This document shows positions 36,407 to 46,111 of a stretch of 64,000 nucleotides of DNA, one piece after another. The notes below the pieces were generated by a model. It ran no database searches and had not been told where the DNA came from. It saw only the letters and a list, made by a program, of their open reading frames with translations. A program made the translations under genes and the position numbers. The stretch spans positions 9,644 through 73,643 of the forward strand of contig DEIO01000026.1 of assembly GCA_002352545.1 (NCBI GenBank), given 5' to 3'. The stretch comes from Patescibacteria group bacterium UBA2772 (lineage in GTDB: Bacteria; Patescibacteriota; Minisyncoccia; Moranbacterales; DUUL01). The first letter of the stretch is position 1; every line of letters begins with the position of its first letter.

Positions 36407-36683
36407 TCTGTGCATAAACTTGTTAATAACTTGTTTATTTCTTGTTATTTGCCTGTTAGGTTACTTAATAACATTCTGTTAATAATTATATTGAAAATTC
36501 AATAATTAGTTAAAAATTGAGTTTTCAACAAAATTACTAACATGATTTATACTTTTTATCTTGAATTTAATACACAGAAAAAAGTTATTGAATAAGGTAT
36601 TAACTATGGTTTTCAACAGATCTTGTTACTTAATATATAATAATAGTAATTATATAAAGAATAATATTAAATAATTATAAAAA
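36407..36683. other. Putative oriC spacer between dnaA and dnaN
   Basis: 277 bp of very AT-rich DNA with clustered TGTTAATAA/TTATTAACA-type weak DnaA-box-like elements (near 36420 and 36478) and AT runs that could serve as an unwinding element. No ORF. The dnaA-dnaN spacer is a classic oriC position, and the parS cluster and strand-orientation switch nearby agree. Confidence 0.5.
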
Positions 36684-37832
36684 ATGAAATTTACATGTAA
36701 AACGGTTAATCTAAGAGAGGGGATATCAAAGGTAGAAAGAATTGTTTCAAAACAAACAACTTTGCCAATATTGGGAAATATTTTAATATCATCAGAAAAA
36801 GGTAGATTAGTATTAGCTGCAACTAATCTAGAAATTGCAATTAAGGTTTATATTGGAGCAAAAATTGAAAATGAAGGGAGTATAACTATACCAGCAAGAA
36901 TAATTGGTGGTTTTCTAAACACAATTAAGGATGAAGTTGTTTCTGGTGAGCTAGAAGGATCGGAACTTAAAATTACAACTGAAAACCACAAGATAAAAAT
37001 AAAAGGAATTGATGCAAAAGATTTTCCTATTATTCCAGATGTTCCTGATGAAGCATTTTTTTCAATCAAATCAGAAAAATTAAACAAAGCAATTTCAGGT
37101 GTACTTGTTTCAGTTGCGCATAACGATACAAGACAAGAGCTTAATGGCGTTTTAATGAAACTTAAGGATAAATCAATTACACTAGCTTCAACAGATAGTT
37201 TTAAATTGACAGAAATAGATATTAAGGGCATAGAAGTCGAAGATGAAGTTAGTTTTGAAAATTTTAGAGAAAAAAAATCATCAATTATAATTCCAGCTTT
37301 AGCACTTATGGAGGTACAAAGGGTTGCAAAGGATGAGGATATTAATATGGTAGTTGAACAAAATCAATTATTTATTAGCACTAGTGAAATTAAAATTGTT
37401 TCAAGATTAATAAATGGAAACTATCCTGAATACAAACAGGTTATTCCAAAAAAGTTTGATATTGAAGTTGAAATAGAAAAGGAAAAGTTAATTAACGCAG
37501 TAAAAATTGCTTCATTAGTTACAAATTCACAAAATGGGGAAGTTAATTTTCAAAGTACAAAAGAACTTGATGCACTTCTTATTACTGCTCAATCAATGGA
37601 TTCTGGAGATAATCTATCTAAGATCCCAGCAAAAATAACAGGTGTTGAATTTGATATTTTTTTTAATTGTCGTTTTATACTTGAAGGATTATCGAGTGTT
37701 TTATTTGATTGCGAAAAGATTTTAATCAATCTAAATAAACAAAAATCACCTGTTATGTTCAGGAAGATAAAAACAAAAGGTGAAATTGATGAATCTTTTT
37801 CTTATACTATTATGCCAATAGTTAAATCATAA
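36684..37832 (+). CDS. dnaN: DNA polymerase III beta subunit (sliding clamp)
   Basis: A 382-residue protein of three tandem clamp domains. Typical features are MKFTCKTVNLREGISKVERI, the KQTTLPILGNILI loop, NDTRQELNGVLMKL in domain II, STDSFKLTE, and the C-terminal KSPVMFRKI and YTIMPIV (the usual end is YLIMPM-like). The length is normal. It is the first gene of a close group with the DUF721 gene (7-bp gap) and the UbiA-family gene. Confidence 0.97.
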   Translation: MKFTCKTVNLREGISKVERIVSKQTTLPILGNILISSEKGRLVLAATNLEIAIKVYIGAKIENEGSITIPARIIGGFLNTIKDEVVSGELEGSELKITTENHKIKIKGIDAKDFPIIPDVPDEAFFSIKSEKLNKAISGVLVSVAHNDTRQELNGVLMKLKDKSITLASTDSFKLTEIDIKGIEVEDEVSFENFREKKSSIIIPALALMEVQRVAKDEDINMVVEQNQLFISTSEIKIVSRLINGNYPEYKQVIPKKFDIEVEIEKEKLINAVKIASLVTNSQNGEVNFQSTKELDALLITAQSMDSGDNLSKIPAKITGVEFDIFFNCRFILEGLSSVLFDCEKILINLNKQKSPVMFRKIKTKGEIDESFSYTIMPIVKS

Positions 37833-37839
37833 TTATTAG

Positions 37840-38127
37840 ATGAAAAGTTTTAATTCACTCTTAAAAAAAAGAGTTCAAAATACAAAAAAACTTTCTTTTG
37901 ATATTCATATTATAAAACAAACAACAGATTTTGTTATTGAGGATATGTTTGGAGAAATTGGTAAAAAATATATAAAAGTTAAGGACTGGAAGGACGGTGT
38001 CCTTGTTTTAGCTGTTTCTAAGTCTGTTTGGAGAAATGAAATTTTTTTAGTAAAAAATAAACTAAGGTTTGAAATTAATAAAAAGATAAAACAAAATATT
38101 GTAAAATTTATAAAAATAAATAAATGA
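37840..38127 (+). CDS. DUF721/DciA-like protein (candidate replicative helicase loader)
   Basis: A 95-residue protein. The helical N-terminus and the strand pattern around IGKKYIKVKDWKDGVLVLAVSKSVWRNEIFLVKNKL match the DUF721/DciA fold (hydrophobic beta strand then W-x-x-E and a helix). DciA proteins load DnaB in bacteria that lack DnaC/DnaI. The location directly after dnaN supports a replication role here. It overlaps the next gene by 4 bp (ATGA). Confidence 0.75.
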   Translation: MKSFNSLLKKRVQNTKKLSFDIHIIKQTTDFVIEDMFGEIGKKYIKVKDWKDGVLVLAVSKSVWRNEIFLVKNKLRFEINKKIKQNIVKFIKINK

Positions 38128-39755
38128 AAATAATTAAAAAAATTGGTAAAATTATAAATTTTTTAGAAAATGGTCCAATTACAGTAAAAACATTTTTAAT
38201 CTCATTTTCTGCTGTAGTTGCAGTGAGATATATTATTGAAAATATTCTATTTGGTTTTCAAAATTATTCCTTTGCTTTTATTATTGGTTCCATGATACAG
38301 GGGACTTTTTTATTTTTTTTGATGGCAAGTATTACTATATTAACCTTTCTTGTATTTTTTACTAAAGAGAGAATTTCTAAGTTAGCTAATATAATTCTTT
38401 GGGGGCAATGGTTGATTGTCTTACCTCCAATTATTGATAAAATAATTTTCAAATCAGAAAGTTTCTGGAGTTTCTATATTTTTGATAGTGTAGTTGGTTT
38501 ATTTAAAAGATTTTTTACTTTTTTTGGAAACAATCCATCATTTGGAATAACTTATGGTACAAGAATAGAGATTCTCTTAGCTATAATAGGGATAGGTTTT
38601 TATGTAGGTTTTAAAAAGAGAAGTTTTTCAAAGGGCTTATTGGCACTATTTTTTACATATATTATATTATATACATTCGCAGTTTTCCCTAGTTTATTAA
38701 CATTTATTATAAAAGGTTTTTCTGGTAGTGATATTTTTAAACTTCAAGGAGCTGATGTTGCTGCCCAGTTTTTAACATCTCTTGAAATTTTTGATTTTGC
38801 CAAGAAACCAGCAAAAATAGCGCTTCATTTTAGAGCTTCGCTTTTTTATACAGTGGTTTTATTTGGAAATTTACTATTTTTACAGTTTATTTTAAACAAA
38901 AAAAGATTTTTAGCATTGTTAAAGAACGTAAGATATCCACAAATGTTCTTTAATTATGGGCTTTTTTTTGTGGGACTTGCTATGGGTTGTTTTTATTTTA
39001 AAAGAAACATTTCCTTTGATGTCTTTGGTGTCTTGGTCGTTGTTAATTTGATAATATCAATTTTCTCTGCTTGGTTCTATTCTGTATTTGTTAATGATTT
39101 GATGGATATGGAAATTGACAAAATCACAAATAAGGAAAGACCTCTAATTAAAAAAATATTTAACAAAGAGGAATATAGAGAATATGAGTTTGTTTTTATG
39201 GGGATGGCACTGCTAACAGCTATTGTTGTTGGGTCAAAGTTTTTCTTGATCATAACAGTTTATCTTTTGATTACCTGGGTTTATTCATGTTATCCATTTA
39301 GACTTAAAAGGGTAATATTTGTTTCCAGTGTAGTTTCTGCTGGAGCATCTATCTTGTTTCTTTTTATGGGGTTCATTGTTTTATCAGACAACCAATCTCT
39401 TATAGGTTTTCCATGGAGAATAGGAATCTTTCTGTTAGTCGTTTACATAATACTCATTCCAATTAAGGATCTAAAAGATATAGAAGGCGACAAGAAAAAT
39501 CATATTTCTACAATTCCAATTTTATTAGGGGAAGATAATGCTAGATTTGTCTTTGGGATAGCACTTTTTATTAGTTATATTGGATCAGTTCTTGTTCTGA
39601 ATGAGAAAAAACTGTGGTTTTCAGCAATAATTTTTGGCTCTATTAATTATTGGTTGCTAAATAACAAAAAAATAAAAATAAAGCATATAAACTGGTCTAT
39701 TCTAGGGGCGGTTTTTATTTATGGAGTTTTACTTGTGGCTATTTCCTTTTTTTAA
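38124..39755 (+). CDS. UbiA-superfamily membrane prenyltransferase with an extra N-terminal membrane domain
   Basis: A 543-residue polytopic protein. The C-terminal 290 residues carry both aspartate-rich motifs of UbiA enzymes, NDLMDMEIDKITNKERPL (about 329-346) and IPIKDLKDIEGDKKNHI (about 447-463), so it should transfer a polyprenyl group to an aromatic or other acceptor, or be a related prenyl-phosphate enzyme. The first 250 residues add about six more membrane helices not present in UbiA. The substrate is unknown. It is translationally coupled to the DUF721 gene. Confidence 0.82.
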   Translation: MKIIKKIGKIINFLENGPITVKTFLISFSAVVAVRYIIENILFGFQNYSFAFIIGSMIQGTFLFFLMASITILTFLVFFTKERISKLANIILWGQWLIVLPPIIDKIIFKSESFWSFYIFDSVVGLFKRFFTFFGNNPSFGITYGTRIEILLAIIGIGFYVGFKKRSFSKGLLALFFTYIILYTFAVFPSLLTFIIKGFSGSDIFKLQGADVAAQFLTSLEIFDFAKKPAKIALHFRASLFYTVVLFGNLLFLQFILNKKRFLALLKNVRYPQMFFNYGLFFVGLAMGCFYFKRNISFDVFGVLVVVNLIISIFSAWFYSVFVNDLMDMEIDKITNKERPLIKKIFNKEEYREYEFVFMGMALLTAIVVGSKFFLIITVYLLITWVYSCYPFRLKRVIFVSSVVSAGASILFLFMGFIVLSDNQSLIGFPWRIGIFLLVVYIILIPIKDLKDIEGDKKNHISTIPILLGEDNARFVFGIALFISYIGSVLVLNEKKLWFSAIIFGSINYWLLNNKKIKIKHINWSILGAVFIYGVLLVAISFF

Positions 39756-39757
39756 AT

Positions 39758-39785
39758 TTTGCATAAATAGAAAGTGTGTTATAAT
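39758..39785 (+). promoter_or_regulatory. Promoter of the secretion locus
   Basis: TTTGCA (39758-39763), a 16-bp spacer and a perfect TATAAT (39780-39785). A hairpin GATGTAA/TTACATC (39821-39841) lies in the leader, 26 bp before the first ATG. Confidence 0.6.
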
Positions 39786-39866
39786 CAAAACAAGTTTGAG
39801 AAACATACTTAAATTATTTTGATGTAAGTGTTGTTTACATCAATCATCAAAAAAAAATAAAAATAA

Positions 39867-41054
39867 ATGAAAAATAACAATATTTTAGGATTATTAAACA
39901 GAAAAAAGGTTGTTTTTTTTGTTATCTTTGCTTTTGCATGGTTCCAGTTTTCTCTTGCAGATGAAAACACATTAAATCGTTTTGAGGATTCAGATGGCGA
40001 TGATTTATCAAATCAAGAAGAACAAGCAATTGAAACAGATCCAAATAATGCAGATACAGATGGCGATGGCTGGTCTGATGGTGTTGAGTTTAAGAGTGGT
40101 TTTGACCCTTTAGTAAAAGACGGAGCAGAAAGTGAACCTGTATTAGGTGAAAGTGAAGAAGTGAAAACAAATAAAGAAGATGTCTTAGTGGAAGCTACTA
40201 ATGAAGATGAAAACAAAGGTGAGAGTCCTACAAATACCAAAGAGTCTAATACTGAAGACGAAGACGCTGGTGAAGTTGATGAAGAGGCTAATGCAACAGT
40301 AATTCTTAAGGAAGAGACCAATAAAGTTAAACCAAAAGAGGTAGACTTTTTAAAAGAGGTTGCTGTTAATAAAGAAATCTTAGAAACAATTGCAGAATCT
40401 GGTGAAAATGAAAAATATTCATTAACAGAAGATGAAGTTAAAGATATTGTTGCTACAACAATTCAAAAAGCTAATCTTGGTCAGGAATTAGAAATAATTC
40501 CTGAAGAAGAATTAAATATTCAAGAAGAAGTTACTGGAGATGATGAAGTGAGTCTTGAAGAGGAAAAAAAGAATGTTGAAGAATATTTTGTAAAGGTAGG
40601 ATATATTATTTTTGAAGAAGCTCCTTTTCTTTTCAAAGATAGCGGTAATATGGTTGGCGTAGCCACAACCCTTATCACAGGAATGGGAAATGATATGGAG
40701 GATGGTGAATCTTCGAACATAACAGATATAAAAAGTAAGACAGGTGCTATATATGAAAAAGTGAAAGAACTAGAAGTCCCATATGTTCTGAAAGATATTC
40801 ATAAAATAGGACTTTCTTTACAGAAATATATGCTTGGACAAGACGAAACACTTACAACAGACAAAGACGATCCTGTTGCTCTAACATCAATGCTTGGGAA
40901 AATACAAGCTGTTATGTCAGAAGCAGATGTGTTAGGTGAGGATACATTAGGAATTTTAGATCAATTTGATATAGATGCCTTTGATATTTCAGATATAACA
41001 GGCTCTGTTGATATGCAGGAAATGATGGATACATCATCTATGTATGGTTTGTAA
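39867..41054 (+). CDS. Secreted acidic protein with thrombospondin type 3-like Ca-binding repeats
   Basis: A 395-residue protein with a signal/anchor helix (about 13-31). The next 45 residues carry repeats DSDGDDLSNQEEQAIETDP and ADTDGDGWSDGVEFKSGFDP, typical of the T3/dockerin-like calcium-binding unit. A very acidic low-complexity stretch (about 85-160) and a helical C-terminus ending in an Asp/Met-rich tail follow. No family was recognised beyond the repeats. It is the first gene of the 13-gene secretion block. The product probably acts outside the cell, where calcium would order the repeats. Confidence 0.75.
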   Translation: MKNNNILGLLNRKKVVFFVIFAFAWFQFSLADENTLNRFEDSDGDDLSNQEEQAIETDPNNADTDGDGWSDGVEFKSGFDPLVKDGAESEPVLGESEEVKTNKEDVLVEATNEDENKGESPTNTKESNTEDEDAGEVDEEANATVILKEETNKVKPKEVDFLKEVAVNKEILETIAESGENEKYSLTEDEVKDIVATTIQKANLGQELEIIPEEELNIQEEVTGDDEVSLEEEKKNVEEYFVKVGYIIFEEAPFLFKDSGNMVGVATTLITGMGNDMEDGESSNITDIKSKTGAIYEKVKELEVPYVLKDIHKIGLSLQKYMLGQDETLTTDKDDPVALTSMLGKIQAVMSEADVLGEDTLGILDQFDIDAFDISDITGSVDMQEMMDTSSMYGL

Positions 41055-41084
41055 ATCTACTTAAAATATTTATACAGATATAAA

Positions 41085-41996
41085 ATGTCAAAAATAAAAA
41101 AAATAGTAGCATCGATTGTAATAGCCTCGTTTCTTCTTACATCAGTCACACCAACAATTGTACACGCTGAAATGTGGGGTACAAATATTGCATCAAGCAT
41201 GATGAAACAGGTTTTAGAGCAAGTTTATCTTGTTTTAAGAAAAACAATTTTGCAAACATTGAAAAGGGAAGCAAATGAAATGATAAAAAGCAGTATTGAA
41301 AAAGCTGTTTCTGGTTCTTCCGGTGAACCAATGGTGGTTTCTGATTACGAAGACTTTATATTTGGTGCGGCACAAGTTGCTGCTGAGGACACACTGGATG
41401 ATTTCTTTTCTGTTTTACAAGAAGGAGTTTCTTCTGAAGAAAGAGATATGTTAAGAAATGTTGAACAAACAATAAGTAAACAACTAACACCAGCAATACC
41501 AGAAGTTACATTGCGTGAAGTAGTTGATTCTGATGATCCAATAAGTGATATTTTTAATCAAAGTAAAGGTGGTGGAATAGGAGCTTTAATGTCTTATCAA
41601 TTTGGTGCTTACAATAATTCTACGAACGCTTATGTAAATGCAAAGCAAATAGTTCAGTCCAAGGCTAGGCAAGTTGCTGAAGCGCGGAAAACAGAGGTAC
41701 TTGCTGGTAGTGGATTTAATACTGTAGTTGATGGGAATAAAGTTATTCCAGGAAAAGTTTCACAGGAAATTGTTTCTGCTGCTGAGCAAATGCCAATAGA
41801 GATGATTAATAATGCTAGTTCTTTAGAAGAAGTTATTGCTAGTTTTGTTGTTTCATCAGTTACATCATTTGTAAAGAGTGGAATTAATGTTGTCACCAAG
41901 CCAATTAATAACGAAATGAGAAAAATTCGTAGGAATATTGGTAAGAATGGAGTGCAAGAACTTCAGGATAAACTTAAAAAAGGTCTCACAATCTAA
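41085..41996 (+). CDS. Secreted helical protein of the secretion locus, unknown function
   Basis: A 303-residue protein with a signal peptide (KKIVASIVIASFLLTSVTP, cleavage near HAEM). The mature part is mostly amphipathic helix, with regions ILQTLKREANEMIKSSIEKA, AEDTLDDFFSVLQEG and NAYVNAKQIVQSKARQVAEA. The position just before a VirB6-like gene and the helical mature form are consistent with a VirB5/minor-pilin-like or channel-associated role, but sequence identity to a named family is not evident. Confidence 0.65.
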   Translation: MSKIKKIVASIVIASFLLTSVTPTIVHAEMWGTNIASSMMKQVLEQVYLVLRKTILQTLKREANEMIKSSIEKAVSGSSGEPMVVSDYEDFIFGAAQVAAEDTLDDFFSVLQEGVSSEERDMLRNVEQTISKQLTPAIPEVTLREVVDSDDPISDIFNQSKGGGIGALMSYQFGAYNNSTNAYVNAKQIVQSKARQVAEARKTEVLAGSGFNTVVDGNKVIPGKVSQEIVSAAEQMPIEMINNASSLEEVIASFVVSSVTSFVKSGINVVTKPINNEMRKIRRNIGKNGVQELQDKLKKGLTI

Positions 41997-42007
41997 AAAG
42001 CAAAAAA

Positions 42008-44041
42008 ATGATACTTTTCAAAAACAAAAAAGTAGCGATAAAGGTATTTATACTCATAGTGATAGGAGTTTTCTATTTTGGTTTACCAGCGCTTATTCCT
42101 ACGACGTTTGCATCAAAAAATATAACTTCTGCTGAAGTGATGAATCAAGGAGCCGACCAGAAACTTGATGGTTGGGGACCTGATATCGCTAATTGGATCA
42201 TTATAAAAGCATTACAACTAATGCAATCTGTTTCTGGTTTTGTATTGGGATTAGGAATGTCATTAGTTGATCTTACGCTATCAGATAAGATGTACGAACA
42301 AGTTTTTTTTGCTGGAAGCAGTGTTGAAGCGATTAATACTGGTTGGGGATTAGTTCGAGATTTTGTTAATATGTTTTTTATACTTATATTAATATTTGTT
42401 GCAATTGCGACAATTCTAAGAGTAAATAAGTTTTCAGATAAAAAGTTTATTGTATATGTAGTTTCAGCAGCACTTTTTGTGAATTTTTCGAAACCAATAA
42501 CGATGTTTATTATTGATATTTCGAATTTGGCCATGTCTTTTTTTATGAGCAATATTAGAGAAGGAAATGCCAGTTACTCATCAGCTCTTTTGAATGCGCA
42601 GGGACTGGGAGAAATTTTTAAGAGCGACACGCAGAGTGCAGAAACTATGGGTATGTTGGTAGCGTGGATAGTTGAAATAGTATTTAAGTTTATTATGGGT
42701 GTAATGCTTTTATTACTAGGTTTTTCACTTATTGTAAGATTGATTGCACTTTGGGTATTGATAATTCTTTCCCCACTTGCATTTTTTGCAATGGCTCTTC
42801 CCGGAACTGCAATTGCAAGTATAAAAGGAACCTGGGTTAATAAATTAACTTATTGGTGTTTTTATGGGCCTGTAATGTTGTTTTTCTTCTGGTTAGCACT
42901 TGTTCTTGTAAGTGCGATTGGATTAAATGTTGCGTTTGGTGATGCGGAATTGCAAATGGCAGGAATTAATAAAAACCATTTCATAATAGGCGCTTTGAAA
43001 ATAATTATACCATATGCATCTTGTATATATATGTTATTTTATGGCTTTGATCTTTCTAAAAAGATGGCATCGCAGGCTGGACAAGGAGCTTCTTGGGGAC
43101 TTGGCAAATCAACAGCAATGTTTGCTGGTGGTGCATTAGCAGCTAAATATGCAGGAAGAGGTATTGCAAAGGGTGCTAACATGGCAACGGGTGGAATTGC
43201 TCCAGTTGCAGTGTCTAATGTAAAGGAATCGTTTAAAAGGAATCGTCAGGCTGGCGCACTACAGAAAAAAGCTTTTGTACCAGGTGGTGCATTGGATAAC
43301 AATGTTCATAAATCAAACCTTGTTAATGAAGCTACCAAGCAATGGGATCAGAAAGGTACACCTAGTGACAAAGAACTTTTGAATATCATGAATAAAAAAC
43401 CTAGTCTTGTGGGGAAAACAATTGGAAATGCTGCGGGTGTAACAGGAACTAGAGCAGAGGCAGAGGCAAAAAGAAAAGCTGCCGCAATTAAATTAGCTGA
43501 AAAAGGTAAACTGGATAAAGATGGTTATGGAAAGGCTATGAGTTTGCTTTCAAATGACAGTGGAAATTTAGAAAAGTTTGAAAAAGCTGCTAAAAAGAGA
43601 AATAGAAAAGAATTTATTGAGTATGGTATAGATAAGAACCTAGACAAAGGAGTGGAGGATGCTATTGTAAATGAAGAAACAAGGATGGGTACCACTATGT
43701 CGGCAGACGATAAAACAGCATTTAAAGCAAAAAGTAAAGAAAAAATAAGAAAAGAGGCTTATGAAAGTGAGTTAAAGAAAATGAACTTATCTGAGATTAT
43801 GGAACAAAGTCCAGAATTTTTAGAACAAGGAGAAGTTAAAAACTATTTAAGAAAGAGTACTGGAGAGGGTGTTGAAAAAAGATTTAGCGTGAAGCAAATG
43901 AGAAAACAAGCAGCTGAAAACTTAGATGGTAAAAAACAGAAAATATTAGCTGATGAAAGATTCTTTGAAGAAAGTAAGCCAGATTTATCACCAGATTCTG
44001 CTGAAGATGAAAGAGATGCATTAAGAAATATGAATGGATAA
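42008..44041 (+). CDS. VirB6/TrbL-like multi-pass membrane protein of a type IV secretion-like system
   Basis: A 677-residue protein. A hydrophobic N-terminus (about 11-35) is followed by roughly seven membrane helices (to about residue 355) and a hydrophilic helical C-terminus of about 300 residues, rich in Lys/Glu/Ala (from about 370). VirB6/TrbL proteins share this layout and form the inner-membrane channel. Segments such as FVNMFFILILIFVAIATILR and MLLLLGFSLIVRLIALWVLI are typical of the core. It is in the order VirB6-like, unknown, PrgI, VirB4, as in CPR loci. Confidence 0.75.
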   Translation: MILFKNKKVAIKVFILIVIGVFYFGLPALIPTTFASKNITSAEVMNQGADQKLDGWGPDIANWIIIKALQLMQSVSGFVLGLGMSLVDLTLSDKMYEQVFFAGSSVEAINTGWGLVRDFVNMFFILILIFVAIATILRVNKFSDKKFIVYVVSAALFVNFSKPITMFIIDISNLAMSFFMSNIREGNASYSSALLNAQGLGEIFKSDTQSAETMGMLVAWIVEIVFKFIMGVMLLLLGFSLIVRLIALWVLIILSPLAFFAMALPGTAIASIKGTWVNKLTYWCFYGPVMLFFFWLALVLVSAIGLNVAFGDAELQMAGINKNHFIIGALKIIIPYASCIYMLFYGFDLSKKMASQAGQGASWGLGKSTAMFAGGALAAKYAGRGIAKGANMATGGIAPVAVSNVKESFKRNRQAGALQKKAFVPGGALDNNVHKSNLVNEATKQWDQKGTPSDKELLNIMNKKPSLVGKTIGNAAGVTGTRAEAEAKRKAAAIKLAEKGKLDKDGYGKAMSLLSNDSGNLEKFEKAAKKRNRKEFIEYGIDKNLDKGVEDAIVNEETRMGTTMSADDKTAFKAKSKEKIRKEAYESELKKMNLSEIMEQSPEFLEQGEVKNYLRKSTGEGVEKRFSVKQMRKQAAENLDGKKQKILADERFFEESKPDLSPDSAEDERDALRNMNG

Positions 44042-44052
44042 AGCAAAACAAA

Positions 44053-44985
44053 ATGTGTGCAAATATAGAAAAAGAAAATATTTTATTAAGAAGACAAGCT
44101 TGTCCAATGAGCGCCAGCATTCACTGGAAACCAGAGGATGATACTGATAAAGATATTCAGACATGGTTAGTTGTTTATAATAAATTACCATATCAAATAA
44201 GAGTCGGTTTAGTGGACGAGAAGACCGAAAAAGAAATAGTAAAAATAGCAAAAAAATATAATTTATACAAAGTAGGAGAAGTAGGAGAAATTTCTAGAAT
44301 AATTAGAGATTCATTTGTAATTGATGGTTTTAATGAGGCTGATGCCAAAGAGAGAATTATCTCTAATCTAAGAGTGGAAGAAACTGCTATGATACGATTG
44401 TATGAAGAAATGATTGAATTAAGAAAGAAAATAGGGAATGTGCAAGATGGTGGCCTGGATGTTGTTATCGAAAAAATGCCTGTTATGGTAGCTATGGATA
44501 ATTTCCCAGAGATTAGTAATCAACTTATAGGAGAGAAAAAAATAGTTTTAAGTGAAACAGAAAAATACGAAAAACCAAGCATTGAAAATTGGATTAATGA
44601 TTATACTTCGCAAAAAGGAGCACAAGCTCATAATAATTTAGAGCGAAGTGATTATATTTTCAATTCAAAAAATGTAGAAAAGCTAACATTCGAAGAAAAG
44701 CAAAAATTAGCAATAATTTTGGAATCCTATGATGAAGAAGAAAAGCTATCAGTGGATGTTAAAAGAAAAATATTTTTGTTTGATTCTATAGAAAACAACC
44801 AGAAAACTTTAAGAGAAGAGGCTTCTCCAGTAAAGAGCAATAGAAGAAAAAGTATTTTAGGAGAATTTCCTTTAGTAGAAAGTGAAAATAAGGATAATAG
44901 CAGAAAAGAAGAAGGGATGAATGGTAAGAAAGATTTTACAACAAAAGATCAATCAAAACATATTATCAACCTAAAGGATATCTAA
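44053..44985 (+). CDS. Soluble protein of the secretion locus, unknown function
   Basis: A 310-residue hydrophilic protein with no signal peptide or membrane helix. It has helical blocks (EAMIRLYEEMIELRKKIG-like) and a Lys-rich C-terminus. I do not recognise it. It lies between the VirB6-like and PrgI genes with 11- and 19-bp gaps, so a cytoplasmic factor co-expressed with the machine is likely. Confidence 0.65.
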   Translation: MCANIEKENILLRRQACPMSASIHWKPEDDTDKDIQTWLVVYNKLPYQIRVGLVDEKTEKEIVKIAKKYNLYKVGEVGEISRIIRDSFVIDGFNEADAKERIISNLRVEETAMIRLYEEMIELRKKIGNVQDGGLDVVIEKMPVMVAMDNFPEISNQLIGEKKIVLSETEKYEKPSIENWINDYTSQKGAQAHNNLERSDYIFNSKNVEKLTFEEKQKLAIILESYDEEEKLSVDVKRKIFLFDSIENNQKTLREEASPVKSNRRKSILGEFPLVESENKDNSRKEEGMNGKKDFTTKDQSKHIINLKDI

Positions 44986-45004
44986 GAAATAGAAAGAATG
45001 ATAT

Positions 45005-45418
45005 ATGAATTTTAATGTTCCTCAGTATATTGAAGTTGAAGATAAAATTGCTTTTCAATTAACAATAAAGCAACTAGCCTGGCTTGCTCTCGCTGGCATA
45101 GCACTTTTCTTTTTGTGGCAAATAGGGATAGCAGCGCTTATAGTAATAGGAATCCCAGTGGTTTTATTGGCACTTGCATTTGCTTTTTATAAGCCAGCTG
45201 GAATGACATTTTTGCAATTTGTTAAAAATGGGATTTTTTATTTATTTAAACCAAAAATTCTTACTTGGCACAGAGAGGCAAAAAACCAAATAAAGAGAAC
45301 GCCAAGAAAGTTAACAGATAGTAAAAGGAAGGCATCGATCAATAGATATGTAAAGGAGAAGACGCTGAAATCTTCTGGAAGTTTAGCTGATTTATTAGAC
45401 AAAAATAGTAAGATTTGA
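45005..45418 (+). CDS. PrgI-family inner membrane protein (VirB3-like)
   Basis: A 137-residue protein beginning MNFNVPQYIEVEDKIAFQLT, which is characteristic of PrgI, followed by two membrane helices (about 27-64) and a conserved YKPAGMTFLQFVKNGIFYL then a basic cytoplasmic tail. PrgI accompanies VirB4 in single-membrane conjugation and secretion systems and is thought to correspond to VirB3. Its 3' end meets the following VirB4-like gene. Confidence 0.88.
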   Translation: MNFNVPQYIEVEDKIAFQLTIKQLAWLALAGIALFFLWQIGIAALIVIGIPVVLLALAFAFYKPAGMTFLQFVKNGIFYLFKPKILTWHREAKNQIKRTPRKLTDSKRKASINRYVKEKTLKSSGSLADLLDKNSKI

Positions 45419-45435
45419 TTATTAAACATAGTTTT

Positions 45436-46101
45436 ATGGCAGGAATGGGTGTTTCTAGTATGCAAGAACAGCTTAATGTGTCTGAAATTAAAGACGGAGT
45501 AGTTGTTGTTAAGGATGGTTCATTAAGGGCTGTTTTGGCAGTTTCTTCAATTAACTTTGATTTGAAATCTAGTACTGAACAAGAAGCTATTATTTTTGCA
45601 TATCAAAGATTTTTAAACTCATTAGATTTTCCAATTCAAATTGTTATTTCAACAAGAAAGTTTGATATAAAACCATATTTAGAGATGTTGGAAAGAAAGA
45701 AAGATACAGAAAGAAACAATTTACTAAGAAATCAAATAGATGATTACGTGCACTTTATTACTGAATTGGTAAATGTTTCTAATATTATGTCTAAATTATT
45801 CTATATAACAATTCCTTTTTATGCAGTTGAAGCAAAAAGAACTGGTTTTATGGATAAGGTTATGACAAAAATAAGACCAAGAAAGGTTGTTTATCAAGAA
45901 AGAGAAAAATTTGAAACATATAAGAATCAGTTATTTCAAAGAGTTGAGGAAGTAGAAGAGTCACTTTCTGGTAGTGGTGTGAGAGTGGCACCGTTGGATA
46001 CACAAGAGTTAATAGAAATGTACTATAATTGTTATAATCCTTCTGAGTTTGAGCACGTTGCAGTTCCAACGCTAGAGAATTTAAATCTTGAAAGAGGTTA
46101 A
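45436..46101 (+). CDS. VirB4 N-terminal-domain-like protein
   Basis: A protein of 221 residues from the ATG at 45436; an in-frame TTG at 45415 overlaps the PrgI stop and is the alternative. The segment SEIKDGVVVVKDGSLRAVLAVSSINFDLKS followed by EAIIFAYQRFLNSLDFPIQI and a coiled region is the opening domain of VirB4/TraC proteins. The ATPase domain is in the next gene, so the usual single VirB4 protein appears split in two. The 10-bp gap to the ATPase gene supports a joint function. Confidence 0.75.
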   Translation: MAGMGVSSMQEQLNVSEIKDGVVVVKDGSLRAVLAVSSINFDLKSSTEQEAIIFAYQRFLNSLDFPIQIVISTRKFDIKPYLEMLERKKDTERNNLLRNQIDDYVHFITELVNVSNIMSKLFYITIPFYAVEAKRTGFMDKVMTKIRPRKVVYQEREKFETYKNQLFQRVEEVEESLSGSGVRVAPLDTQELIEMYYNCYNPSEFEHVAVPTLENLNLERG

Positions 46102-46111
46102 ATAAAAAAAT

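Noticed and set aside
40013..40321. 102-codon minus-strand ORF opposite the acidic secreted protein
   Set aside because: It is the complement of Glu/Asp-rich coding sequence and reads as Ser/Leu-rich, a usual shadow of such repeats.
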